Positions 9,460 through 17,250 of a DNA stretch of 64,000 nucleotides are shown here, in pieces. Position numbers and translations under genes: made by a program. The notes beneath the pieces were generated by a model, which was not told the DNA's origin, searched no databases, and saw nothing but the letters and a program-made list of their open reading frames with translations. The DNA comes from Bacteroidales bacterium UBA4333 (GTDB taxonomy: Bacteria; Bacteroidota; Bacteroidia; Bacteroidales; Paludibacteraceae), in NCBI GenBank assembly GCA_002394335.1, contig DGTP01000014.1, positions 1 to 64,000 on the forward strand, written 5' to 3'. How positions within the stretch are numbered: the first letter of the stretch is position 1; each line of letters opens with the position of its first letter.

Positions 9460-10578
9460 ATGGAGAATAAACCGTATATGACACCGGAAGGGTGGAGACG
9501 ACAAGTTGACCCTATGCGACATCACAGAGAAACGCATTGGGACTATAAAGGACGAGGGATATACCATGTCACTCTTGTCGTGGAAAAGCATTACCCTCTC
9601 TTCGGGCAATTGGCGGGCGATAGTCCGGAGGATGCCTATGTGGAGCTGAACAGCTTTGGAAAAAAAGTATTGGAGAGATTGCAGGATACACCTCGTATAT
9701 ATGGCGAGAAAGGATATGCGGTTAAGATTCTGGCATCGCAGATCATGCCTGATCATGTGCATATCGCGATACAAGCCTTGGAACAACTACCGAAGAGCAT
9801 AGGAACGGTTATCCGCGGATTCAAAAGTGCTTGCACATCGCTCTATAAGCGTGAGTATGCAGGAGGCTGTCCCAAGGATGGGACAGAAGTGTATGATGAG
9901 GAAGGAATAGAAAGAAACATCATGCAATTTTCTCGTATCTTTACGAGAACAGGAACGATATGGGAGCAACAGCCGGAGCATTATCACGAGCGAATACTCC
10001 ATCCTAACAGCAATATCTCCGATATGATAGCCTATATCCAGAATAATCCCAGACGCTTGGCAATGAAAAGAACCCATCCGGATTTATTTAAAATACAGGA
10101 ACATATCATATATAAAGGGTTGGAGATACGGGTAATGGGGAACCGTTTTTTGTTGAATAAACCCGTAAAAGAGGCATTTCACTGCTCACGAACATTAGAG
10201 CAGAAGGAGATAGAGGTCTTGCAGAACCAGTGCCTTGCCAAAGCAGAGTTGGGAACCATATTCGTATGTGCAGCAATATCACAGGGAGAGAAACAGATAT
10301 GCAAGTCCATCCGCGAGAGCAGACTACCGCTGATAATCATCTTAGCAGAGGGATTTCCCGATGAGAAGAACGAGCATTACCGATATTTCAAACCCAACGG
10401 GGTTTATTTTGAAGCTTGTGCAGAAGGACGATTGCTACTCGTAGAACCCTCCGGAGAACTGTTTGAAAGACCGGATATAGCAAAGAAGACAGAAGCGAAG
10501 GTGGGAGACATCCCCCACGAAAGCAAACGATGGCGGTTCGTAGCGATGAACTATATAGCAGAGATGCTTGCCCAATGA
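9460..10578 (+). CDS. REP-associated tyrosine transposase (RAYT), HUH family, with extra C-terminal domain
   Basis: 372 residues from 9460; starts at 9445 or 9448 inside the last repeat unit are possible. The HUH motif is MPDHVHI (H99, H101) and the likely catalytic tyrosine is Y175 in HYHERI, followed by the family's YIQNNP. RAYTs are single-strand nucleases that recognise REP palindromes. A repeat unit (palindrome 9869-9884) lies in frame between these motifs and encodes about residues 135-149 (GCPKDGTEVYDEE), apparently in a tolerated loop. Residues about 255-372 are beyond the usual RAYT core; AISQGEK, ILAEGF and GRLLLVEP suggest a DprA/SLOG-like Rossmann domain, by inference. The stop codon lies inside a decayed repeat unit. 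The gene is flanked by arrays 2 and 3. Confidence 0.88.
   Translation: MENKPYMTPEGWRRQVDPMRHHRETHWDYKGRGIYHVTLVVEKHYPLFGQLAGDSPEDAYVELNSFGKKVLERLQDTPRIYGEKGYAVKILASQIMPDHVHIAIQALEQLPKSIGTVIRGFKSACTSLYKREYAGGCPKDGTEVYDEEGIERNIMQFSRIFTRTGTIWEQQPEHYHERILHPNSNISDMIAYIQNNPRRLAMKRTHPDLFKIQEHIIYKGLEIRVMGNRFLLNKPVKEAFHCSRTLEQKEIEVLQNQCLAKAELGTIFVCAAISQGEKQICKSIRESRLPLIIILAEGFPDEKNEHYRYFKPNGVYFEACAEGRLLLVEPSGELFERPDIAKKTEAKVGDIPHESKRWRFVAMNYIAEMLAQ
9860..9902 (+). repeat. Repeat unit inside the transposase gene
   Basis: GTCCCAAGGATGGGAC at 9869-9884, followed by AGAAGTGTATGATGAGG, matches the array unit with few changes. It is read in frame by the transposase. Confidence 0.9.
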
Positions 10579-10915
10579 CAGGAAAAAGGTGGATGATGAG
10601 GGGCTTGGTTGTCCCAAGGATGGGACAAAAGTGCATGATGAGAGGGAGTTGGTTGTCCCAAGGATGGGACAAAAGTGGATGATGAGGGGTTTGGTTGTCC
10701 CAAAGATGGGACAAAAGTGGATGATGAGAGCTTGGTTGTCCCAAGGATGGGACAAAAGTGCATGATGATGGGGGGCTTGGTTGTCCCAAAGATGGGACAA
10801 AAGTGGATGATGTGGGGGAGTTGGTTGTCCCAAGGATGGGACAAAAGTGGATGATGAGGGGGAGTTGGCTGTCCCAATGATGGGACAAAAGTGGATGATG
10901 AGAGCAAAAAAACGC
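10567..10915 (+). repeat. REP-like tandem array 3 (8 units)
   Basis: A decayed unit at about 10567-10600 contains the transposase stop codon but keeps the GGTGGATGATGAGG tail. Intact palindromes then start at 10611, 10655, 10697, 10738, 10783, 10827 and 10871. Loops vary (AGGA, AAGA, ATGA) while the stem stays GTCCCA/TGGGAC. The array ends in GATGATGAGAGCAAAAAA, the same junction seen after the unit at 8981, and passes straight into a promoter. Confidence 0.95.
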
Positions 10916-10924
10916 TCTGAAAAC

Positions 10925-10955
10925 TTGCATATGTCCAATTTTTGTTGTACCTTTG
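10925..10955 (+). promoter_or_regulatory. Promoter of the 677-residue surface protein
   Basis: TTG at 10925-10927, 20-nt spacer, TACCTTTG at 10948-10955, then GCAGC. About 60 bp around it is nearly identical to 13032-13090. Confidence 0.8.
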
Positions 10956-10986
10956 CAGCGAATTTTGAAACTAAAACAATAATCCA

Positions 10987-13020
10987 ATGAATATCAATTC
11001 CAATGAATGGGGCATGAGTTCTTGGGCAAGCAACAGAGATATGGAAAATACCGGTGCACAACACGCCGGTATTATTTTTCGCCCGTTTGACAATGCCGCC
11101 CCTTCTGAATATACCGACACCCAAGCCGGATATACAACAACATCCGATGAGTCTGCGGCGCATACAGGAGCGCGTCGGGCAACAATCAATCCTTCCGGTA
11201 GCGGATGGATCAACAGACCCGATGCCGGCGGAACAAGACTCTACGCCTCTTCGCCTGTCGGCGATGCCATAACGCCTCTGATGCTCATGGCACTGTGTTA
11301 CGGCTTCGTCCGCAGCTTGCTCAGAAAACGGGTTGCCCTGTTGTTTCTTCTCTTTCTGCCGATCTGCTCCTATGCCGGCATTACCGGACTGACTGTTACT
11401 GCTGCCGAAGGTGCCACTGCCGGAGGCGGGATTGTTATCAACCCCTCCGTATCTTCTGTTCCTGAGGGTACGGCTTATCTATGCTGGGAAATGTATTATG
11501 ATGCCGGTTGCGCGCACAAGGTGCCGGGCATAACCTTTACCCGCGCAGCCGAAAGCGGAGCAAATGCCGTTGCCTGTACACTGCCTGCAGAGGGAAACTA
11601 TTATCTGAAATCCACACTCCGCTCCGGAAGCAAGTGTGACGGAGCGGTGGATAATAGTTGCGTCAGGGCGTTGGCTGTCTATCCCGCGGATGCCGACATA
11701 CTGCTTTCGCGTGAAGCACAAGGCTCCGGCGAACGGATAGATCTGACCTCCGATGCCGAGAAGAAAGCCTATGCCACTTTGCAGATTGACCGGGCTGTAC
11801 TCAGCGATGACACCAAGACACTTGCTGAGCGGTATAACTACTTTGTGTCTTTTCCATTCGATGTGAGGGTGGGGGATATATACGGCATCGGGGAAGTGGG
11901 TACCCATTGGCTGTTGTACTACTACGACGGGAAGGGCAGAGCCCAAAACGGCTTCTTCGCCGAACGAACCGACAACTGGGCAATGATAGACGACACCGAA
12001 GTTATCCTGCATGCCGGCGAAGGCTACCTCTTGCAACTCAATACCATCGCCATGGCGGAAGACGACACGTGGCAGAACGGTACCGATAAAGTGACACTCT
12101 ATTTCCCTTCGCATAGTACGATATCCGATATTACCACTGCCAATGAGACGATACCTGCACTCGGTGATGAGTACCGGTGTACCATTGATCTATCAGACCG
12201 ACTGGGCGACGATGGCGACCGACGGGACAAAGACAGCTACTGGCGGTGTATCGGCACACCGGGATTTGGGACGCCTTCAGGCATTAACGGTGTGAAATAC
12301 CTCTACCAATGGGACACAAAGGAGAATAGCCTGGATGTGGTTTCCGCAGCGGGTTTCGCTTTTCAGCCGATGCATGCTTATCTTGTGCAATATGGCGGAG
12401 AGATTGTCTGGACAGGCGTGAGCAAACCGGCAAGCGTGGTAGCCAAAGCGCCTGAGACGCAGATCTGTGAATGGCAGATGACAATCCGGCAAGGCGCAGA
12501 GACCTGCGACCGTACTTTTGTCCAACTGAGCGATGAAGCAAAGGAGACTTTTGAGTTCGGTAAAGATCTGATCAAAGAAATCAATGCCGGAAAAACCAAC
12601 CTCTATACCCTGATCGGTCAAGAGCGGGTAGCCGGAAACTGCCTGCCGATGCGCGAGCAGACGACCGTTGTTCCTGTAGGCGTGAAGATTGCCGCCGATG
12701 GAGAATATACTTTCGCTATGCCGGCGGGCGCTAACGGCACGGGCGCAGTCCTTATAGATAATATCGCAGGCACGCGCACGAACCTTGGTCTGACAGACTA
12801 TACCGTAACGCTGGGCAAGGGCACGTACGACAGCCGCTTTGTACTGGAACTCTCGCCGGTTGCTCAGACTCCGACAGGAATCGGGGAAATACCGAGTAAC
12901 CAAGTATCAAGTACCAAGGCGCGCAAAGTGCTGATCAATGGAATCCTATATCTGATGTACGAAGGAACGATGTACGATGTACGAGGAAACAAGGTGAGGG
13001 GAATGAATATCGCGGAATAA
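10987..13020 (+). CDS. Surface protein with N-terminal PxGD-protein fusion
   Basis: 677 residues. The first ~115 residues match the 136-residue protein at 8508-8918 without its signal peptide: a shared RRA...GW.N..D.GG pattern, then SPVGDA at 89-94, LMLMALCYG and a basic RKR (113-115). A second hydrophobic stretch (VALLFLLFLPICSYAG, 116-131) directly follows and looks like the signal peptide of an independent secreted protein. From about 285 it is homologous to the C-terminal region of the 1917-residue protein, and it ends in a similar ILYLMYEGTMYDVRGNKV tail. The simplest reading is an in-frame fusion of two genes. A start near residues 99-101 would instead give a normal secreted protein. 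A stutter word (AACCAAGTATCAAGTACCAA, near 12898) encodes part of the linker before the tail. Confidence 0.8.
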   Translation: MNINSNEWGMSSWASNRDMENTGAQHAGIIFRPFDNAAPSEYTDTQAGYTTTSDESAAHTGARRATINPSGSGWINRPDAGGTRLYASSPVGDAITPLMLMALCYGFVRSLLRKRVALLFLLFLPICSYAGITGLTVTAAEGATAGGGIVINPSVSSVPEGTAYLCWEMYYDAGCAHKVPGITFTRAAESGANAVACTLPAEGNYYLKSTLRSGSKCDGAVDNSCVRALAVYPADADILLSREAQGSGERIDLTSDAEKKAYATLQIDRAVLSDDTKTLAERYNYFVSFPFDVRVGDIYGIGEVGTHWLLYYYDGKGRAQNGFFAERTDNWAMIDDTEVILHAGEGYLLQLNTIAMAEDDTWQNGTDKVTLYFPSHSTISDITTANETIPALGDEYRCTIDLSDRLGDDGDRRDKDSYWRCIGTPGFGTPSGINGVKYLYQWDTKENSLDVVSAAGFAFQPMHAYLVQYGGEIVWTGVSKPASVVAKAPETQICEWQMTIRQGAETCDRTFVQLSDEAKETFEFGKDLIKEINAGKTNLYTLIGQERVAGNCLPMREQTTVVPVGVKIAADGEYTFAMPAGANGTGAVLIDNIAGTRTNLGLTDYTVTLGKGTYDSRFVLELSPVAQTPTGIGEIPSNQVSSTKARKVLINGILYLMYEGTMYDVRGNKVRGMNIAE

Positions 13021-13052
13021 TCGCTTCCTCCGCAAAAAAATGCTCTAAAAAC

Positions 13053-13083
13053 TTGCATATGTCCAATTTTTGTTGTACCTTTG
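13053..13083 (+). promoter_or_regulatory. Promoter of the dehydrogenase gene
   Basis: TTG at 13053-13055, 20-nt spacer and TACCTTTG at 13076-13083. It is nearly identical over about 60 bp to the promoter at 10925-10955, but no repeat array precedes it. Confidence 0.8.
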
Positions 13084-13124
13084 CAGCAAATTGGGATAAA
13101 AGGCTATTAAAAGATCAAAGCGAT

Positions 13125-13928
13125 ATGAATAATTTATTTTCTCTGGAAGGAAAAAACGCCTGGGTGACAGGCGGCTGTTACGGAATCGGTTTCGCTATCG
13201 CCAAAGCGTTTGCACGCGCGGGTGCGAGCCATATTATTTTTAACGCGCGCAGTCAGGAGGCTATCGACAAAGCAATGGCGTCCTATCGTGCCGAAGGCAT
13301 TGAAAATGCCCACGGATATGTATGCGACGTGACAGACGAGAAGGCTGTAAAAGCACTGGTGGAACAGATTCACCAAGAGGTGGGACAGATAGATATTCTG
13401 GTCAATAATGCCGGTATCATCAAGCGTATTCCGATGCACGAGATGAAGCGCGAGGAGTTCCAGCAGGTGATCGACATTGACTTGGTGGCACCTTATATCG
13501 TAGCTGCGGCTGTGTTACCGGAGATGATGGAGCGCCGCGAAGGCAAGATCATCAATATCTGCTCGATGATGAGCGAATTGGGACGCGAGACAGTAAGCGC
13601 TTACGCCGCTGCCAAAGGCGGACTGAAGATGCTGACCCGTAATATATGCTCGGAGTACGGGGAGTATAATATCCAGTGTAACGGCCTTGGTCCGGGGTAT
13701 ATCGCTACGCCACAGACCGCTCCGCTGCGCGAGCCGCAAGCCGACGGCAGCAAACATCCGTTTGATGCGTTCATCTGCGCCAAGACACCTGCCGGACGAT
13801 GGCTGGAGCCGGATGAACTCGGCGCACCGGCAGTATTCCTTGCATCGCACGCCTCTGATGCCGTGAACGGGCAGATATTGTATGTGGATGGAGGAATATT
13901 GGCGTATATAGGACGGCAGCCTAAGTGA
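13125..13928 (+). CDS. Gluconate 5-dehydrogenase (short-chain dehydrogenase)
   Basis: 267 residues. Classical SDR fold: cofactor motif TGGCYGIGFA near residues 15-24, NNAG in the centre, catalytic S-Y-K (Tyr in VSAYAAAKGG), and the C-terminal ILYVDGGILAYIG. It is very close to Bacteroidales gluconate 5-dehydrogenases, which interconvert gluconate and 5-ketogluconate with NAD(P). Use in sugar-acid or uronate catabolism is inferred. The start at 13125 is chosen because upstream in-frame codons overlap the promoter. The next gene encodes a DUF4861 lipoprotein, a family often found with polysaccharide use genes. Confidence 0.88.
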   Translation: MNNLFSLEGKNAWVTGGCYGIGFAIAKAFARAGASHIIFNARSQEAIDKAMASYRAEGIENAHGYVCDVTDEKAVKALVEQIHQEVGQIDILVNNAGIIKRIPMHEMKREEFQQVIDIDLVAPYIVAAAVLPEMMERREGKIINICSMMSELGRETVSAYAAAKGGLKMLTRNICSEYGEYNIQCNGLGPGYIATPQTAPLREPQADGSKHPFDAFICAKTPAGRWLEPDELGAPAVFLASHASDAVNGQILYVDGGILAYIGRQPK

Positions 13929-14078
13929 TTTTGATTGATTTTGATTTTTCAGAGGCATCTTCGGCTTTTCGGTTCGGTCATTATGGATCCCATAACTCCC
14001 TCGCCGGAAAAACCAAATCTGCACTCTGAAAATCTCAAAATAGAATACAGAGTACAGAATACAGAGTACAGACAGGAT

Positions 14079-14996
14079 ATGCGTAAGTATATATATATAG
14101 TAGTGGCGCTGTTATGTTTTACAGCGTGCCAGAAAGAGGCGGTGCAGCCGAAAGTGTACGGACGGTATGTGCCGGAGCGCAAAGATGATTTTGCGTGGGA
14201 AAACGAGTATGCCGCTTTCCGGATGTATGGTCCCGCACTGGCGGATGAAAATCCGAGCAACGGTGTGGACTTGTGGCTCAAGAACAGCCCCGCCTTGGCT
14301 GTTGATACCATGTATGCCCGTGAACTCAAAGACGGCAGACCTTATCACATTAACTATGACGGCAATATAGATTGTTACAAAGTGGGGCATACAGCCGGTT
14401 GCGGCGGATTGGCGCTGATGACAGGAGAGGGCGATTCTGCCAAGCTGTGGATAGGCGGACCGTATTCTTCTTGGGAGATTCTGGCGCAAGAAGCGGACAG
14501 GTTCTCCTTTAAGTTGCACTACGACAGCCTTCAGGTAGGAGAGCAGAAACTCACCGCCGATGTGATTATCACCGCTCAGGCAGGAGAACTGCTGAACAAG
14601 GCGCAGGTGGTGATCGGTACAAAAGGAGAGGCTCTGCCGGCACTCTTGGCAGGCGGCGGCATATACCTCCACGACACGGTAGATGCACATCGTGTATGGG
14701 AGAACAGCGGTGCTGTTGCCTATGCCGAAGAGGCACTGAGCGACAAGCATGCTGCCGAACTCAACTACGAATACAACGGTTCCACTTCCCAAGGACGCAG
14801 TTATATTGCGGTTGTGACACCGGGAGCAACGAAACAGGCTGTCATAGACGGTACTCTGGTTTCGCTCAAGCCGTATGCAACGGGGGACACCCTGACCTAT
14901 TATTTCGGTGCTTGCTGGAGCGAGTGGCACGATGGAGAGAGAAGCTTCGCTACGGACGAGGCATGGTTTGACGCTATTAAGAACCTGCAGAAATAA
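14079..14996 (+). CDS. DUF4861 family lipoprotein
   Basis: 305 residues. The signal peptide ends in a lipobox (FTAC, Cys17), so it is probably a lipoprotein. The mature part opens with RYVPERKDDFAWENEYAAFRMYG, characteristic of DUF4861, a family frequent in Bacteroidota polysaccharide utilisation loci but with no established reaction known to me. The start at 14079 follows an AGGA-type site. The 150-bp gap before it is stuttered (repeated AGAATACAGAGTAC near 14043-14070). It is followed after 3 bp by the 5'-nucleotidase gene. Confidence 0.8.
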   Translation: MRKYIYIVVALLCFTACQKEAVQPKVYGRYVPERKDDFAWENEYAAFRMYGPALADENPSNGVDLWLKNSPALAVDTMYARELKDGRPYHINYDGNIDCYKVGHTAGCGGLALMTGEGDSAKLWIGGPYSSWEILAQEADRFSFKLHYDSLQVGEQKLTADVIITAQAGELLNKAQVVIGTKGEALPALLAGGGIYLHDTVDAHRVWENSGAVAYAEEALSDKHAAELNYEYNGSTSQGRSYIAVVTPGATKQAVIDGTLVSLKPYATGDTLTYYFGACWSEWHDGERSFATDEAWFDAIKNLQK

Positions 14997-14999
14997 ACT

Positions 15000-16538
15000 A
15001 TGAGAAAGCAAATTATCCTTTTGGCTCTATGCGCATCGGCATGTACCGCCTTGGCGTGCAAGCCCCGGAAACCGATTGTTATCCTTCACGATAATGATGT
15101 GCACTGCGCCATAGAGCGCTATCCGCAGGTGAAGTGTCTGTATGACCGGATGACAGCAGCGGACACAGCCTATATCGGTTTGGCGAGTTCGGGCGATCTG
15201 ATCCAGGGCGCCGTTGCCGGTACGCTCTCCGAAGGAAGACAGGTTATCGATGTTCTGCGTGTGATGCCTTACGATGCCATCACACTCGGCAATCATGAGT
15301 TTGACTACGGCGCAGAGCGGATGTTCGAGCTCATGGCACGGTTCGGTAACGAGCGCGTGAGTTGTGTTAACTTCAGCGACAAGGAGGGACATTTCCCCTT
15401 CGGTAGTTATGTGATGAAGCGTTATGGCCGCACCAAAGTGGCATTCGTAGGTGTGCTGACTCCCAATACCATGATTGATGAAAAGAGGGCGTTTATCACC
15501 CCCGCCGGCGATACACTCTACACCCTCCAGAACGATGACCGGGTGGTGGAGATTGTGCAAACGCAGGTCAACAAAGCACGCAAAGCCGGTGCCAAATATG
15601 TGATTGTGCTTTCGCACATGGGCGAGAAGGATGTGCCGCTGACATCTGTGGATCTGATCTCCCGTACCTACGGTATAGATGCCGTGCTGGACGGACACAC
15701 CCACACCCTGCTTCCGCAACAGCTGGTGAAAAACAAAAAGGGGCAACTTGTTCCTCTGACCCAGACGGGGCAGAAACTCGACAATATCGGCAAACTCTAT
15801 ATCTCTCCTGACGGCAAGGTGGAGGCTTCCGTTCTTTCGCTTGGCGAGGTAGGTAAGGATCCGCGGGTACAGGCGGTGGTGGATAGCATTGCCGTAGTCA
15901 ATGCGCCTACGATCAATCAAAGAGTGGGGTACTCGGAGGTGAAACTGACCAATATGAGTGCCGATGGCAAGACGCGTCTTGTGCGCAATACAGAAACCAA
16001 TACCGGCAATCTGGCAGCCGATGCCATCCGCTGGTATGCCAAGTCGGATATAGCTTTCGCCAACGGCGGCGGACTGCGCAAAGATATTCCGGAAGGCGAA
16101 GTGACACTGGGTGAGGTGATCGACATGCAACCATTCAACAATGATATCAATGTCTATGAAGTGCCCGGCAGAGTGCTGGTGGAAATGATTAGGTATGCCA
16201 GTGCCGTTTTGCGCACCCAAAAGGAGTCGGGTATGCTGATTCAGCCTTCGGGATTTCATTATGTCTATAGCAAATCGCAAGACCGCGTGTTGGAGGTGAC
16301 AGTACTCAATCCGGCTACCGGTGTCTATGAGCCTCTCCAACCGGATAAAATCTATTCTCTGGCAGTAGCGCAGTATAATTTTTCACAATATGGCACAATT
16401 GTTGCAGGCTGCCGGATGAAGCAAGGTAATCTGGGTCTGGATAATATGATTACCAAGACCTTTATCGAGCAAGCCTTGGGCGGACGCATAGGACAAGAAT
16501 ATGCAGCACCGCAAGGGCGTTTTAAGATTGTAGAATAA
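15000..16538 (+). CDS. 5'-nucleotidase/UshA-family metallophosphatase, exported
   Basis: 512 residues. Signal sequence with a possible lipobox (ALAC, Cys20). The N-terminal calcineurin-like domain has metal ligands in HDNDVHC (30-36), GNHEFDYG, SHMG and DGHTHT. The C-terminal 5'-nucleotidase domain contains FANGGGLRKDI and the aromatic substrate-stacking region. The family hydrolyses nucleotides, cyclic nucleotides or nucleotide sugars outside the cytoplasm. The exact substrate cannot be read from the sequence. Cotranscription with the neighbours on both sides is likely from the short gaps. Confidence 0.87.
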   Translation: MRKQIILLALCASACTALACKPRKPIVILHDNDVHCAIERYPQVKCLYDRMTAADTAYIGLASSGDLIQGAVAGTLSEGRQVIDVLRVMPYDAITLGNHEFDYGAERMFELMARFGNERVSCVNFSDKEGHFPFGSYVMKRYGRTKVAFVGVLTPNTMIDEKRAFITPAGDTLYTLQNDDRVVEIVQTQVNKARKAGAKYVIVLSHMGEKDVPLTSVDLISRTYGIDAVLDGHTHTLLPQQLVKNKKGQLVPLTQTGQKLDNIGKLYISPDGKVEASVLSLGEVGKDPRVQAVVDSIAVVNAPTINQRVGYSEVKLTNMSADGKTRLVRNTETNTGNLAADAIRWYAKSDIAFANGGGLRKDIPEGEVTLGEVIDMQPFNNDINVYEVPGRVLVEMIRYASAVLRTQKESGMLIQPSGFHYVYSKSQDRVLEVTVLNPATGVYEPLQPDKIYSLAVAQYNFSQYGTIVAGCRMKQGNLGLDNMITKTFIEQALGGRIGQEYAAPQGRFKIVE

Positions 16539-16559
16539 CTATCAAAAGTAATTAGGCTT

Positions 16560-17246
16560 ATGAAAAATTCAGTTGTTTCCGCCTCTATTCTGGCGTTGGG
16601 AATCAGTCTGGCAGGATTGTTTGTGTTTTTGGGTATGCGTACGTATGCAGTGAAGGATCGTCAGGTGGCAGTCAAAGGTCTGTCAACCCGCAAGGTGAAA
16701 GCCGATCATGTGGTATGGCCGCTCAGTTATGCTATTGTGGGTAATGACTTGCAGGCGATGTATGCGCACCGCGAGAAGGTGAGTGCCCAGATTGTGGAGA
16801 TGCTCAAGAGCAAAGGTTTCAAGGCAGAGGATATCCAGCAGGGCAATATCTCTGTGGATGACAAATGGAACAGCTATTCCGAGAACCGTCCTGAGTTCCG
16901 CTATGAGCTGAGCAGTTCGGTTGTGGTGAGCACTGATGATGTCGATCGCGTCAAGGATAATGCCGGTTGTCAGAGCGAATTGCTCAACCGTGGTATTATA
17001 GTCAATACCCATGACTGGGAGTTGGACTACCAGTTCAACGGACTCTCGGAGCTGAAACCGGAGATGATCGAAGAGGCTACCAAGAACGCCCGTGCCGTAG
17101 CGCAGAAGTTCGCTGACGATGCCGACTGCCGGTTAGGTAGCATCTCGCGTGCCAGCCAGGGACAGTTTACCGTAGAGACTGATTCTTATCAGCCGTGGTT
17201 CAAACATGTGCGCGTGGTGACGACAGTTGATTATATGTTAGAGTAG
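16560..17246 (+). CDS. SIMPL domain protein (DUF541)
   Basis: 228 residues. One N-terminal membrane anchor (about 8-28), then a SIMPL domain: RQVAVKGLSTRKVKADHVVW near 35-54 and SSSVVVSTDDVDRV in the middle. SIMPL proteins are periplasmic or surface proteins of poorly defined role. It lies 21 bp after the 5'-nucleotidase gene and 4 bp before holA. Confidence 0.82.
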   Translation: MKNSVVSASILALGISLAGLFVFLGMRTYAVKDRQVAVKGLSTRKVKADHVVWPLSYAIVGNDLQAMYAHREKVSAQIVEMLKSKGFKAEDIQQGNISVDDKWNSYSENRPEFRYELSSSVVVSTDDVDRVKDNAGCQSELLNRGIIVNTHDWELDYQFNGLSELKPEMIEEATKNARAVAQKFADDADCRLGSISRASQGQFTVETDSYQPWFKHVRVVTTVDYMLE

Positions 17247-17250
17247 CAGG

